Source: Desulfobulbaceae bacterium
Lineage (GTDB): Bacteria > Desulfobacterota > Desulfobulbia > Desulfobulbales > Desulfocapsaceae
Assembly (NCBI GenBank): GCA_009773475.1
Contig: WSXV01000004.1
Coordinates: 151,004-215,003, forward strand
Direction of reading: 5' to 3'
DNA: 64,000 bases
How positions within the stretch are numbered: position 1 is the first letter of the stretch; each line of letters starts with the position of its first letter. Of this stretch, positions 10,610 through 19,457 are shown one piece after another. Both the position numbers and the translations under genes were made by a program. The notes under the pieces were generated by a model that ran no database searches, was not told the DNA's origin, and saw only the letters and a list, made by a program, of their open reading frames with translations.

Positions 10610-11001
10610 TATTTGACCCGCTTGAGAAAAGAAGCCTTCTTCCCTTCCGGAGGTGCAGGCTTAGCCCCTACCCCCTGAATATCCTCGCTTGACTGCAGGG
10701 GAATGATCCCTAAATCAACGGCCTTGACAAAGCGCTGTTCGCCACCCATGGTGAAGACCTCCATGCCGGTCAATTGGGGGGTTCGCAAGGTCCATGTGAT
10801 TTTCTGGGGCGGCAAGGAGAGCAAGGTCATTCCCACATGCCACCATTCGTTCTTGCGACTGTCATCCCGTTCAATGCTCGTCACCAGAGCATAGGAGACC
10901 ATAACCTGGGGTTCCTTGGCAACAATCAGGACTAGATCTCCGATATCCGTACTGTCTTTGAACTTAACGACTTTTGTTAACTCGGTAATCAGTTTGTCCA
11001 C
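10609..11001 (-). CDS. Unknown protein in waaF-thiL operon
   Basis: 130 aa, not recognised. It starts with GTG preceded by AGGAA, and its stop overlaps the thiL start. No signal peptide or membrane segment is seen. The middle is beta-rich with many aromatic residues (EWWHVGMTLLSLPPQKITWTL), and the C-terminus is basic and proline-rich. A FTMGGEQRFVKAV segment looks well structured. Co-transcription with thiL and LPS-core genes is clear from spacing, but this does not fix a function. Real coding is supported by the tight operon packing on both sides. Confidence 0.7.
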   Translation of the reverse strand: MDKLITELTKVVKFKDSTDIGDLVLIVAKEPQVMVSYALVTSIERDDSRKNEWWHVGMTLLSLPPQKITWTLRTPQLTGMEVFTMGGEQRFVKAVDLGIIPLQSSEDIQGVGAKPAPPEGKKASFLKRVK

Positions 11002-11085
11002 AGTTATTCCTGCTCGTGGGTATGCCCGGAAGATGTTTTTGTAAAAAATATTATCAAGGGAGGTATCATAAAGGCATGGGGCGTG

Positions 11086-12825
11086 TCATTGCACCGGCGC
11101 CAGGATCATTGTCGATTCCATGATTAGCGCATCATCCAGAATCACACTCCGAGATCCCATGACCTCATACATGGCCAGGCCATCCAGGAGTGGAAAAATC
11201 AGCTGGTCCAGCACGACCTTTGACATCTGACCGGTCTCAGTATCCTGCATGGCAAGGATGGCCCCGCCCCAGTTGGCAAGCTCTTTAATCATCTTCAACA
11301 GGGATGAAAATTTGATATAGCTGACGGAGTTATTGCTTCCGGTCAGCCCCTTATGCAATCCTTCATTCACCTGCTGAAAACTTTTCTCAGCCGATAAGCC
11401 TTGCCCTCCTTGACTATCAACGATCTTTTTCACCATATCAGCACTGCCGGCCAGAATCAGATATCCTTGATGCATGACATAGACAGGCCGCAAACTCGGG
11501 TGAAAGGAGATATCCAGGGTATTCAGGGTAACCCCTTTGTACTCTTCAGCCTGAATGGCAATATCCATTTTGGCTAGTTGTGATTTTACCATCTTAAGCA
11601 AGTCTGTCTCTTTCTCAATCTTCAGGAAGATGGCACCATTCGGCAAAGGGATAAACCCGTCGGTGACCATCTCTTTCATAAGAACAGCTGCCTCGGAACC
11701 AAACATGGCAAGAATCTGATTCAACTCCAGGCCGGTAGAGGACTTAACCTCCTTTTCGATGGCCTTGAGTTGTTCCTCGCTACCCTGCATTTCGCGGCTG
11801 AACATCTCCCAGAACATCCCCATATTGAGGGTATTCGTCCAATAATATCCTAAAATGTCTGCAGGTACCATGGCATAGGTTTTATTTTCGGTGGCCTTCA
11901 CACTGCACATCTTAGCCACCAGTGGATCGAGTTTTTCTTTATTAAACAGTGCAACCCCCTTGTTCCGTATCTGTCCTTTTTCTTTCCACGCTCCAAAGGC
12001 CAGTCCATTCCACCCTTTCCACTGATCAATAGCCTTGAGCAGTTCGTCATGCTCAGGGATGTCGAGATTCTCGGCAAATCTTCCTGCCTGATCGTGCAGC
12101 ATGGGCATGGAGACATAGACAAAGCATTTGGCATCGATGAATTCATGGCGCAAACGGATATACTCACTACTTTGGGCAAGGGTTCCCTTTTTGCTTCCTG
12201 TCTTATTATCAAAACGATCCAGGCTTGCCTGAACAAGCCCCAGATCCAGGGCGGCAATCACATAGCCTTGAACCGTTGTCACGTTCAAGACGATTCCCTC
12301 TTCAATGGCAACCTGATGAATGCTGTACTTTCCGTGCTTGATGGAAGTCTGATTGAGTTTCCCGATAAAGATTGAACTGATCAGCTTAAGGATATCAGCA
12401 TCATGGCTGGGTCTGGAGATAAATATAAGGCTGCCGGTGACACTCTTTGCAGGGCTGGTCAGATTCGCATCGACCACCGGCAACAAGGCAAGGGTGAACT
12501 CCTTTCCAAAAAACTCCTGAAACACCGGACTTTTGAAAAAATCCCCCATCTGTTTGATGACACCACCGATCTTCTCAACCTCCTCTGGCGCCATTCCAAG
12601 ATCTGAGGCAACCTTCAAGTAATCAATGCCCGTTATGGTAAGCCCAAGGCGTGATTTTTTATAATCTTCCAGCAACCGCCCAAGATCCTGCTGCTCTATG
12701 GCCAGTAGAATCTCTTCGGGTAAAAAATCAGCCGCTGTCACCTTGCCCAGCCTGGCTGTCACCAGAAAATAAAGCCCTACGGCCATAACAACGATGATGG
12801 CAAGCATCAATCCAGTTTTCTTCAT
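11086..12825 (-). CDS. Membrane-anchored protein of unknown function
   Basis: 579 aa. A single N-terminal hydrophobic anchor or uncleaved signal (MKKTGLMLAIIVVMAVGLYFLV) is followed by a large, probably periplasmic domain with repeated halves (residues about 30-300 and 310-579). The later KGVTLNTLDI and YVMHQGYLILAGSADMVKKIV stretches resemble DUF3352-like proteins. The ATG at 12825 has an excellent GGGGAG site; an upstream in-frame ATG would overlap gmhB. It sits between gmhB and the 130-aa unknown, 1 bp after the gmhB stop, so an envelope role is plausible but inferred. Confidence 0.75.
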   Translation of the reverse strand: MKKTGLMLAIIVVMAVGLYFLVTARLGKVTAADFLPEEILLAIEQQDLGRLLEDYKKSRLGLTITGIDYLKVASDLGMAPEEVEKIGGVIKQMGDFFKSPVFQEFFGKEFTLALLPVVDANLTSPAKSVTGSLIFISRPSHDADILKLISSIFIGKLNQTSIKHGKYSIHQVAIEEGIVLNVTTVQGYVIAALDLGLVQASLDRFDNKTGSKKGTLAQSSEYIRLRHEFIDAKCFVYVSMPMLHDQAGRFAENLDIPEHDELLKAIDQWKGWNGLAFGAWKEKGQIRNKGVALFNKEKLDPLVAKMCSVKATENKTYAMVPADILGYYWTNTLNMGMFWEMFSREMQGSEEQLKAIEKEVKSSTGLELNQILAMFGSEAAVLMKEMVTDGFIPLPNGAIFLKIEKETDLLKMVKSQLAKMDIAIQAEEYKGVTLNTLDISFHPSLRPVYVMHQGYLILAGSADMVKKIVDSQGGQGLSAEKSFQQVNEGLHKGLTGSNNSVSYIKFSSLLKMIKELANWGGAILAMQDTETGQMSKVVLDQLIFPLLDGLAMYEVMGSRSVILDDALIMESTMILAPVQ

Positions 12826-12826
12826 T

Positions 12827-13486
12827 TCACTCCCCTTCTCTTTCCAATCGTACACATTTATTATCCGTTTCAGTTTTTATCCGCTCAAGTATCCATTGCA
12901 CAACTGCAGTGAGATCATCCCCGACATAGGCTGGCTGCACCACCTGGGTCGGCCCGATATACTGGGCATCTCCACGGCCATAGCCAGTCAGCACCAGTAG
13001 CGGCACAGCTCCGCAGGCGGCTGCCGTCTTCAAATCCGACCAGCGATCACCAACGACAAAAGAACGGGCAAGATCCAGCCCCATTTCACGCGCCGCCTGC
13101 AACAACAGACCAGGTTTAGGCTTTCGGCAATCGCAGTTGAGCCGGTACTTTTCATTCTTGGCCTCTGGATGATGGGGACAAATATAGATACCATCCACAT
13201 GCGCCCCCTGCTCCGCCAGCAGTGTCTTCATTTTTTCATGCACAGCAACCAGGAGCTCGGCCGGAAAATAACCGCGCGCCAGCCCCGATTGATTGGTCAC
13301 CACCACCACCGGAATATTACGTTCGTTGAGCTGCCTGATAGCCGCAGCAACACCGGGCAACAACTGAAACCGGCTGATATGATTGATATAGCCCATCTGC
13401 TCATTAATAGTACCGTCCCGATCAAGAAAAACGGCAGGGCACAAGATAGGCGAAGGGGACGACGAAGGTTCAGCCACAGGTGTCAT
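12827..13486 (-). CDS. gmhB: D,D-heptose 1,7-bisphosphate phosphatase
   Basis: 219-aa HAD phosphatase that removes the 7-phosphate of heptose bisphosphate on the way to ADP-heptose for LPS core. The nucleophile motif FLDRDGTIN is at about residues 19-27, VVTNQSG is motif II, and the family zinc loop is visible as CPHHPEA...CDCRKPKPG, followed by VGDRWSDLKTA. Its ATG overlaps the waaF stop by four bases (ATGA), so the two heptose genes are coupled. The closely related histidinol-phosphate phosphatase is less likely given the waaF neighbour. Confidence 0.92.
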   Translation of the reverse strand: MTPVAEPSSSPSPILCPAVFLDRDGTINEQMGYINHISRFQLLPGVAAAIRQLNERNIPVVVVTNQSGLARGYFPAELLVAVHEKMKTLLAEQGAHVDGIYICPHHPEAKNEKYRLNCDCRKPKPGLLLQAAREMGLDLARSFVVGDRWSDLKTAAACGAVPLLVLTGYGRGDAQYIGPTQVVQPAYVGDDLTAVVQWILERIKTETDNKCVRLEREGE

Positions 13487-14652
13487 GGAGTTTTTCCTGG
13501 AAGTGAAGATTCAGCCACGGCAAGAATCCCGGCAACCTCCGCGTACACCTCCTGGCTGCTGATCTCTTCCAGGCAGCGGAGATGCTTCAGGGGACACTGG
13601 GATTGGAGGCAGGGACTGCATTCCATCTCCTTGCGAATCACCACCGCCTTCTGTGAAAAGGGGCCGGTGGCGATATGATCGGTGGACCCGAAGATGGCAA
13701 CGGTGGGAGTCTCAAGGGCAGCCGCCACGTGCATCAGACCGGAATCGTTGGTCACAAAGACATTGCAGCAATGGATCAGGGCCATAACCTGCTGGAGGGT
13801 GGTTTTTGCGGTCATATCCACGACATGATGGGGAGTGCGGATGGAGAATTCTTTGATCGAACGGGCGGCCTCTGTATCAGCTGTCGTGCCAAAGACTAAG
13901 ATCAGACAACCACGCTCCCCATGGTGGTTGGCAATAAGGGCCGCCAATTGCCCGAACTTCTCGGCGGGCCAGCGTTTGGCCGGGCCATAGGCCGCCCCGG
14001 GATTAAAGCCGATCACCGGCATTGCCGCCATATTCGTGGCAGCTATATTTTCCCTGGACAGGGGCTGGCCACCTTGGCTGGAGAAACCAACCTCGCTCTT
14101 CAGACCCGCAATGGTGTCTCGGGCCCGGTCGATAAGCTCATCCGTGAGAGGCAAGCGCAAATTGTCGGACCCTGGAACCAGCCCCAGCCCGGCAAGCAGC
14201 ATCTGATAGTAATGGACTTGATGACGGCCGCGAATTTCTGGGGTCAGCTCAACCCCATGGGTCAAAAGCAGACCGCGGCCATCTCGTTTATAGCCTGCTC
14301 GCAAAGGGATCCCGGCAAGTCTGGCAATAAAGGCGGCCTCAAAGGCATTCTGCAGCAGGATCGCTGCGTCAAACTTGTATTGCAGTAGATGGGCGGCCAG
14401 CTTCACCACCCCTTTGATCTTGCCGGAATACATCTCTTTTTTATCATACACCCAAACCTTATCCACATCGGGGCTGAGGCGGAAGATATCCGCTACCCAA
14501 GGGACCGCCAGCATAGTGATCTCGGCATCAGGAAAATTTTCCCGGATGGTATGCACTGCCGGAGTGGTCATGATCGCATCTCCAATCCAGTTAGTGGAAC
14601 GGATCAGGATCTTTTTCGGGTTCATCTGTTTAAAGGTTGATGGTACTGCCAC
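13483..14652 (-). CDS. waaF: ADP-heptose:LPS heptosyltransferase II
   Basis: 389-aa GT9-family enzyme that adds heptose to the LPS inner core at the cytoplasmic face of the inner membrane. The N-terminal motif KILIRSTNWIGDAIMTTPA and the C-terminal FVTNDSGLMHVAAAL and AIFGSTDH nucleotide-sugar motifs are present. The GTG start at 14652 has GAGG upstream at good spacing; an ATG nine codons later lacks a clear site. A CSPCLQSQCPLKHLRC cysteine cluster near residue 350 is usual in WaaF. It leads the waaF-gmhB-unknown-unknown-thiL operon. Confidence 0.94.
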   Translation of the reverse strand: MAVPSTFKQMNPKKILIRSTNWIGDAIMTTPAVHTIRENFPDAEITMLAVPWVADIFRLSPDVDKVWVYDKKEMYSGKIKGVVKLAAHLLQYKFDAAILLQNAFEAAFIARLAGIPLRAGYKRDGRGLLLTHGVELTPEIRGRHQVHYYQMLLAGLGLVPGSDNLRLPLTDELIDRARDTIAGLKSEVGFSSQGGQPLSRENIAATNMAAMPVIGFNPGAAYGPAKRWPAEKFGQLAALIANHHGERGCLILVFGTTADTEAARSIKEFSIRTPHHVVDMTAKTTLQQVMALIHCCNVFVTNDSGLMHVAAALETPTVAIFGSTDHIATGPFSQKAVVIRKEMECSPCLQSQCPLKHLRCLEEISSQEVYAEVAGILAVAESSLPGKTP

Positions 14653-14713
14653 AAGAAGCCTCTCTATTCAGAAATCAAACAATTTTCTGACAACAAATTG
14701 TAATTCGAAATTT

Positions 14714-16456
14714 TTAATTGGTTATTTCAGATAGCTGCTGCCGGGCAAATTCAATGGTAGGATCAAGAGAAAGGGCGATGGTAAAAAAATGCACGGCCTG
14801 ATCCCTGTTGCCGACCTTTCGATAATTAACACCCAGATTGGCATAATCCATGGCCGAGACCGGATTTAACTCCACAGCTCTGTGAAAATAGACAATCGCT
14901 TGATTATAAAGCTCCTTTTTATAGCAGCAGACACCAAGCATATTGTACAGATCCGGCCGTTCCTCATCTTCAGCCAGGCCGAGCTCCAAGGTCTCAATCG
15001 CGGCATCATAGTCGCCCAGATCTTTCAGGCAGCTGCCCTTGTACGAATAAATATAGGGAAGATCTTCCTGTTCAGGGAAAAGGGAGAGCGCACGATCAAA
15101 GGCCATTATAGCTGCTTCGAGCAACCCCTGACCATAAAGATTGCGCCCTCGATAAAAGGCCAGGTAATAGGCATCCGGGATCAGCTGTTCCATGGCCGCC
15201 AGTTTCTTCTCCAGCTCTTCGCTCTCCTCAACCAGTTCCACCAGTAATTTGGCCGCGAAAAGACCCACATTCTGAATCATTGAGCGCTCACGAAAATGGG
15301 CTCCGGGAATAATGGTATAGATGGCGGGGATCTGTAGGCTGGGATGGGTGACATCAAGCATGAACACCTCCAGATCATCCTTTGCCAGTGCGGCAACACA
15401 GCGCTCCACCTCAACCTTGATATTTTGATCGGCAAGGGAATTCATCTGGGCCACGGTGGTGTCCAGCCCGGATTCCGTCACATACCGAACCTCTTCCATG
15501 GACAGCGGCTTAGGCAGCCCGGATGCAACATAATTGGAGCCGCTGTTAAAATCACCGGCAAGTTGTGCCACCTCAGTGATGGTCCGAATGATCGCCTTTT
15601 CCGGATCAGGGGTGGTGCCGGCAGTAAAGACGATTTCGCTGGTCTCAGGAAAGGTATTACGGTCGATGGCAATTGCCGCCACGGTACTGATACCGATATC
15701 GAGACTGAAGTCATGGAGTGTGATTTCAATATCATTTTTGGCAAATTTTGCCAGCAGCTCCCTGGCCACAGGATCCTGAACCGAGGCTTGATCAATGACC
15801 GGTGTTGGGATTTTCAGATGACTAACAAGGGCACAGACATGTCGCTCCACCACCTCGGAGATGCCCTGCAGCGCCGCTTCTTCAAAGGTATTACCGGCAG
15901 AAGAGCCATTAAACTCATTGATTGCAAAAAACCAGGAAAATGGAATCAGCGTGTCTAGCCCGGTGGTCAAGCTGGTGGCCCAAGTCCACTGCATGGGAAT
16001 ACCAGAAAGTAATTTCTCAACAAAAATGACATCATGACGGTTATCATGCACCGACTGAAGCAACCTTGAAGGGGCCAGAACCGGATATCCGGCTGCACGC
16101 ATTTGTGCGTAATCACCAACGATGAAGTTTTCAGCATTGCTCTTGAAGGAAAAGAGAGAAAACCTTTCGGCAAGCTCCATGCAAGCGGAGGCCTCAGCCT
16201 GGATGGGTGAGGAACCCTTTCCCATCTGTTTTTTGGTACCGGTCAAGGCCTCGGCCCCTTCACCACAGATGCTGAAGAAAACGGGGATATCAAGCCTCCC
16301 GTTATCAATCCGCTTCACCTCTTTAAGGATCTCGACATCAAGACCCTGCAGTTTTTCCCTGAAACGGGCCACGGTTTCTTCCGGCCGAATGGCCTTATCC
16401 TGATCTGTGGTATATTTCTTCAGACAATCCTGAAGACGAATGATTTTTTTTTGCAT
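14714..16456 (-). CDS. YcaO-domain protein with C-terminal TPR repeats
   Basis: 580 aa. The N-terminal two thirds is a YcaO ATP-dependent backbone-amide-activating domain: GKGSSPIQAEASACMELAER and FEEAALQGISEVVERH carry the glutamates and arginine that bind Mg-ATP, and ITEVAQLAGDFNSG is a third conserved patch. From about residue 430 come at least four TPR units (YYLAFYRGRNLYGQG..., YIYSYKGSCLKDLGDYDAA..., YNMLGVCCYKKELYNQA..., YANLGVNYRKVGNRDQA...). There is no proline-rich C-terminus of the azoline-forming type, and no TfuA or cyclodehydratase partner nearby. The substrate is unknown; a peptide or ribosomal protein is possible. Spacing to waaF is 61 bp. Confidence 0.85.
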   Translation of the reverse strand: MQKKIIRLQDCLKKYTTDQDKAIRPEETVARFREKLQGLDVEILKEVKRIDNGRLDIPVFFSICGEGAEALTGTKKQMGKGSSPIQAEASACMELAERFSLFSFKSNAENFIVGDYAQMRAAGYPVLAPSRLLQSVHDNRHDVIFVEKLLSGIPMQWTWATSLTTGLDTLIPFSWFFAINEFNGSSAGNTFEEAALQGISEVVERHVCALVSHLKIPTPVIDQASVQDPVARELLAKFAKNDIEITLHDFSLDIGISTVAAIAIDRNTFPETSEIVFTAGTTPDPEKAIIRTITEVAQLAGDFNSGSNYVASGLPKPLSMEEVRYVTESGLDTTVAQMNSLADQNIKVEVERCVAALAKDDLEVFMLDVTHPSLQIPAIYTIIPGAHFRERSMIQNVGLFAAKLLVELVEESEELEKKLAAMEQLIPDAYYLAFYRGRNLYGQGLLEAAIMAFDRALSLFPEQEDLPYIYSYKGSCLKDLGDYDAAIETLELGLAEDEERPDLYNMLGVCCYKKELYNQAIVYFHRAVELNPVSAMDYANLGVNYRKVGNRDQAVHFFTIALSLDPTIEFARQQLSEITN

Positions 16457-16498
16457 GATTCAAATTAGTTGTTAAAAGAGAAATACACCATGCGGCAC

Positions 16499-17698
16499 TC
16501 AGATAAAATAACCCGTCCAGCGCACGGCATCCAGATAATACTCAATCATATTCGAGCTGACCAACCCCAATTCGTGTATGGCCGCATCCAGTTCCACCCA
16601 TTGTCCAGCCTCATAAATCTTGATGAGCTGCAGCAAAGGATATAAAGGCCCAGCTTGATGCACCAGTGCCTGGACGATATCATCGGAGACAGGGAGTTGT
16701 AGCATCAGAGATTCCATGGAGGAATCGAGGATGGCATCGAGCATGGAGAAAAGACCGAGCATAAAGGCCTCTCCAGTATCCCGCTTCACCTCACCAGCCA
16801 CAAGCTCAAGGAAACGGGCTCGAATACACGAGGTCCGAAGAAGTTCGTCCGGTTTACTCTCCGAGAGCTTTGAGGTAGCAATCAACGACACAAACATCCG
16901 TATACCCTGTTCTCCCAGGTAGGCAATGGCATTGCGGATGGATGAAATCGGCTGCAGACGTGAATAATAGGCGGAGTTGATACACTTGAGCAGTTTATAG
17001 GAAATGGCCACATCCTGCATGACCAGAGTCTCAAGATTTTTTACATCAAATTCCGCCCGGTTGATTTCCATGATCAACTTCATGTAGATCATCTGGGAAG
17101 ATGAAATCTCTTTATTGTGCAAGACCTCCGGTTTGGAGAAAAAGTAGCCCTGAAAATACACAAACCCAAGGGAACGGGCCAGGGTATATTCTTCATAGGT
17201 TTCAATCTTCTCGGCCAGCAATTTAAAGTGATATTTGGTGGAAAATGCCACAAGCTCTTTAATCTCATCAATGGAACTAATGGTAAAATCAACCTTGATG
17301 ATTTGTGCAAGCTCCATCAGGGGGCGATGCTTCATGGTATAGACGAAATCATCCAAGGCCAGCAGATAGCCTTTGTTCACCAGCTTTTGACAGGCGGTAA
17401 CGACCTCGTCCGTCGGCTCAACATCCTCGAGGATCTCGACCACAATGGATTGGACGGGAAACAGAGTGGGCATCCCACGCAGAACCATTTCTTCTGGAAA
17501 ATTAATAAAGGCCCTGCGTCCGCTGGTGATTTGCCCAATGCCAACGGTAAAGAAGGAAGAGGAGAGCAGGCTAGATGTGGCTAACCCATCTTCAACGCCT
17601 GGGAAGGAATTCGCCATCCCCGTCCGGAACAAAAGTTCATACGCAAAGAGACGCCGAAAGCGATTAAAAATCGGCTGACGAGCTACGAAAACATCCAT
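16499..17698 (-). CDS. EAL-HDOD signalling protein, copy 1
   Basis: 399 aa of the YuxH type: an N-terminal EAL-like domain (residues about 1-200) and a C-terminal HDOD domain (about 205-390). The EAL domain keeps ELLFR and KVD but has LDDFVY where catalytic enzymes have DDFG, so it probably binds c-di-GMP or partners rather than hydrolysing it. The HDOD part shows DVAISYKLLKCINSAYYS. It lies 30 bp downstream of a close paralogue of exactly equal length, a recent-looking tandem duplication. No membrane segment. Confidence 0.88.
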   Translation of the reverse strand: MDVFVARQPIFNRFRRLFAYELLFRTGMANSFPGVEDGLATSSLLSSSFFTVGIGQITSGRRAFINFPEEMVLRGMPTLFPVQSIVVEILEDVEPTDEVVTACQKLVNKGYLLALDDFVYTMKHRPLMELAQIIKVDFTISSIDEIKELVAFSTKYHFKLLAEKIETYEEYTLARSLGFVYFQGYFFSKPEVLHNKEISSSQMIYMKLIMEINRAEFDVKNLETLVMQDVAISYKLLKCINSAYYSRLQPISSIRNAIAYLGEQGIRMFVSLIATSKLSESKPDELLRTSCIRARFLELVAGEVKRDTGEAFMLGLFSMLDAILDSSMESLMLQLPVSDDIVQALVHQAGPLYPLLQLIKIYEAGQWVELDAAIHELGLVSSNMIEYYLDAVRWTGYFI

Positions 17699-17728
17699 CT
17701 GTTCTGCACCATAAAAGCCTCTGGAAGA

Positions 17729-18928
17729 TCAGATGAAACTCTCGGCCCAACGTACGGCGTCGAGATAATAAGTCATGATCAAGTTTTCATCAAGCGCCAG
17801 TTCAATCCGAAGTGTATTCATATCGTCCCACTCCCCGGCCTCGTACAGAACAATAAGCTGAAGCAGGGGGAAAAGACGTCCGGTTTTATGCACCAGTGCC
17901 TGGGTAATATCCTCGGAAAGTGGAAGTTGCTCCATCAGGACATCCATGGAGACATCAAGCATTGCGTCAAGCAGAGAAAAGAGGCCCAGCATAAAGCAAT
18001 CGCCATGATCAAGATTCTGATCCATCCCGATCTGCTCAAGAAATCGGGCACGAATACAGGCGGTACGGATCAGTTCATCCGGTTTCTGTTCGGAGAGTTT
18101 GCTCGTGGCAATCAGAGAGACGAAGAGACGCGTTCCCTTCCCACCCAGAAATGCGATGGCTTGATGAATAGAGGTGATGGGCTGAAGCCGTGAGTAATAG
18201 GCGGAGTTTAAGTATTTCAGCAACTTATAAGAAATGGAAATATCCTGGGTCACCAGTTTCTCAATATCAGATACCTCAAAATCAGCCTGATTCACCTTGA
18301 CTATCAATTGCATCAAGGCCATCTGCGATGAAGGAATATCTTTATTTTTGAGGATTTCCGGTTTGGAAAAAAAGTACCCTTGAAAATAGATAAATCCCAT
18401 GCTGTCGGCCAAGGCAAACTCCTCATGGGTTTCAATCTTTTCAGCAAGCAACCGGCACGGATAATCCTTAAGTGTTTCCACCATATCCTTAATCTGCGCA
18501 AGGGGAGTAAGGCGGAAATCCACCTTAATAATGGCGGCAAGTTCAATCAAGGGAACAAGATTATCCTGATAGACAAAATCGTCGAGTGCCAGAATGTACC
18601 CTTTGCGCACGAGTTCTCGACAAGCAGAAATAACTTCTTCCGTTGGTTGCACATCCTCAAGGACTTCCACCACCACGCAATCCTTGGGGAACATGGCGGG
18701 AACCCCCTGCACCAGCATATCTTCGGTGAAGTTGATAAAAGCCTTGTGTCCACTTGCTATCTGCTCTATCCCAACCGTAAAAAAAGATGAAGAAAGCAGA
18801 CTGGAGGTCGCTTCATCGCCATCAACTCCGGGAAAAGCATTGGACATTCCAGATCTGAAAAGAAGCTCATAGGCATAGACTTGCCGATGCCGATCAAAGA
18901 TTGGCTGACGTGCTACAAAAACATCCAT
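17729..18928 (-). CDS. EAL-HDOD signalling protein, copy 2
   Basis: 399 aa, same architecture as the following gene and collinear with it along the full length; both start MDVFVARQPIF. It has the same degenerate EAL signature (ELLFR kept, ALDDFVY in place of the catalytic loop, YFQGYFFSKPE near residue 178) and an HDOD domain with QDISISYKLLKYLNSAYYS. HDOD proteins of this kind commonly act as non-enzymatic regulators of motility or biofilm; that role is inferred. Both copies may be one transcript, with tsaE 42 bp further downstream... on the upstream side of this transcript. Confidence 0.88.
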   Translation of the reverse strand: MDVFVARQPIFDRHRQVYAYELLFRSGMSNAFPGVDGDEATSSLLSSSFFTVGIEQIASGHKAFINFTEDMLVQGVPAMFPKDCVVVEVLEDVQPTEEVISACRELVRKGYILALDDFVYQDNLVPLIELAAIIKVDFRLTPLAQIKDMVETLKDYPCRLLAEKIETHEEFALADSMGFIYFQGYFFSKPEILKNKDIPSSQMALMQLIVKVNQADFEVSDIEKLVTQDISISYKLLKYLNSAYYSRLQPITSIHQAIAFLGGKGTRLFVSLIATSKLSEQKPDELIRTACIRARFLEQIGMDQNLDHGDCFMLGLFSLLDAMLDVSMDVLMEQLPLSEDITQALVHKTGRLFPLLQLIVLYEAGEWDDMNTLRIELALDENLIMTYYLDAVRWAESFI

Positions 18929-18969
18929 AATTCTATAGTTACCGGATAAATATAAACTAAGTTACTTAC

Positions 18970-19443
18970 TTATTCTGGATAGAAAGGACACCTCTCCCGC
19001 CAACTTCCAACCCCAGGATCACAGACGACAAACCGGGATTCATCGAGGCCAATGGTCAAGGTTAACCTAAGCCTATTTGCCGGAAGCAGGCTCTCAGCGC
19101 GTTCGCACCATTCTAACACAGTGAGCCCGGAAAGGGAGAAATATTCATCCAGGCCTAGATCGGCCACCTCGGCAGCATCAGTGAGACGGTAAAAATCCAT
19201 ATGGTACATCGGCATCCTACCCTGATACTCATGGAGGATGGCAAAACTGGGGCTGGTCACATACTCATCCGGGGGCACCTCAAGGCCTGCGGCAATGGCC
19301 TGGGTCAAGGTGGTTTTACCTGCCCCCAGATCCCCATCCAGACAGATCACATCGCCAGGCTGGGCAATTTGTCCCAGGAAACGGCCAAAGGCCAGCGTAT
19401 CCGCCAGGGTCTTCAACACTATGGTCTGCGTTGATTTCTTCAT
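18970..19443 (-). CDS. tsaE: tRNA threonylcarbamoyladenosine biosynthesis ATPase TsaE
   Basis: 157 aa (YjeE). It supports formation of t6A37 in ANN-decoding tRNAs together with TsaB, TsaC and TsaD, none of which is in the window. The Walker A motif GDLGAGKTTLT is at about residues 36-46, and TSPSFAILHEY, HMDFYRL and LEWCERAE follow in family order. The ATG at 19443 has GGAAGG six bases upstream; a longer frame would run into the upstream gene. It lies 14 bp after the YejA-like gene and upstream of the EAL-HDOD pair. Confidence 0.94.
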   Translation of the reverse strand: MKKSTQTIVLKTLADTLAFGRFLGQIAQPGDVICLDGDLGAGKTTLTQAIAAGLEVPPDEYVTSPSFAILHEYQGRMPMYHMDFYRLTDAAEVADLGLDEYFSLSGLTVLEWCERAESLLPANRLRLTLTIGLDESRFVVCDPGVGSWRERCPFYPE

Positions 19444-19457
19444 AGCCTTCCGGAAGA

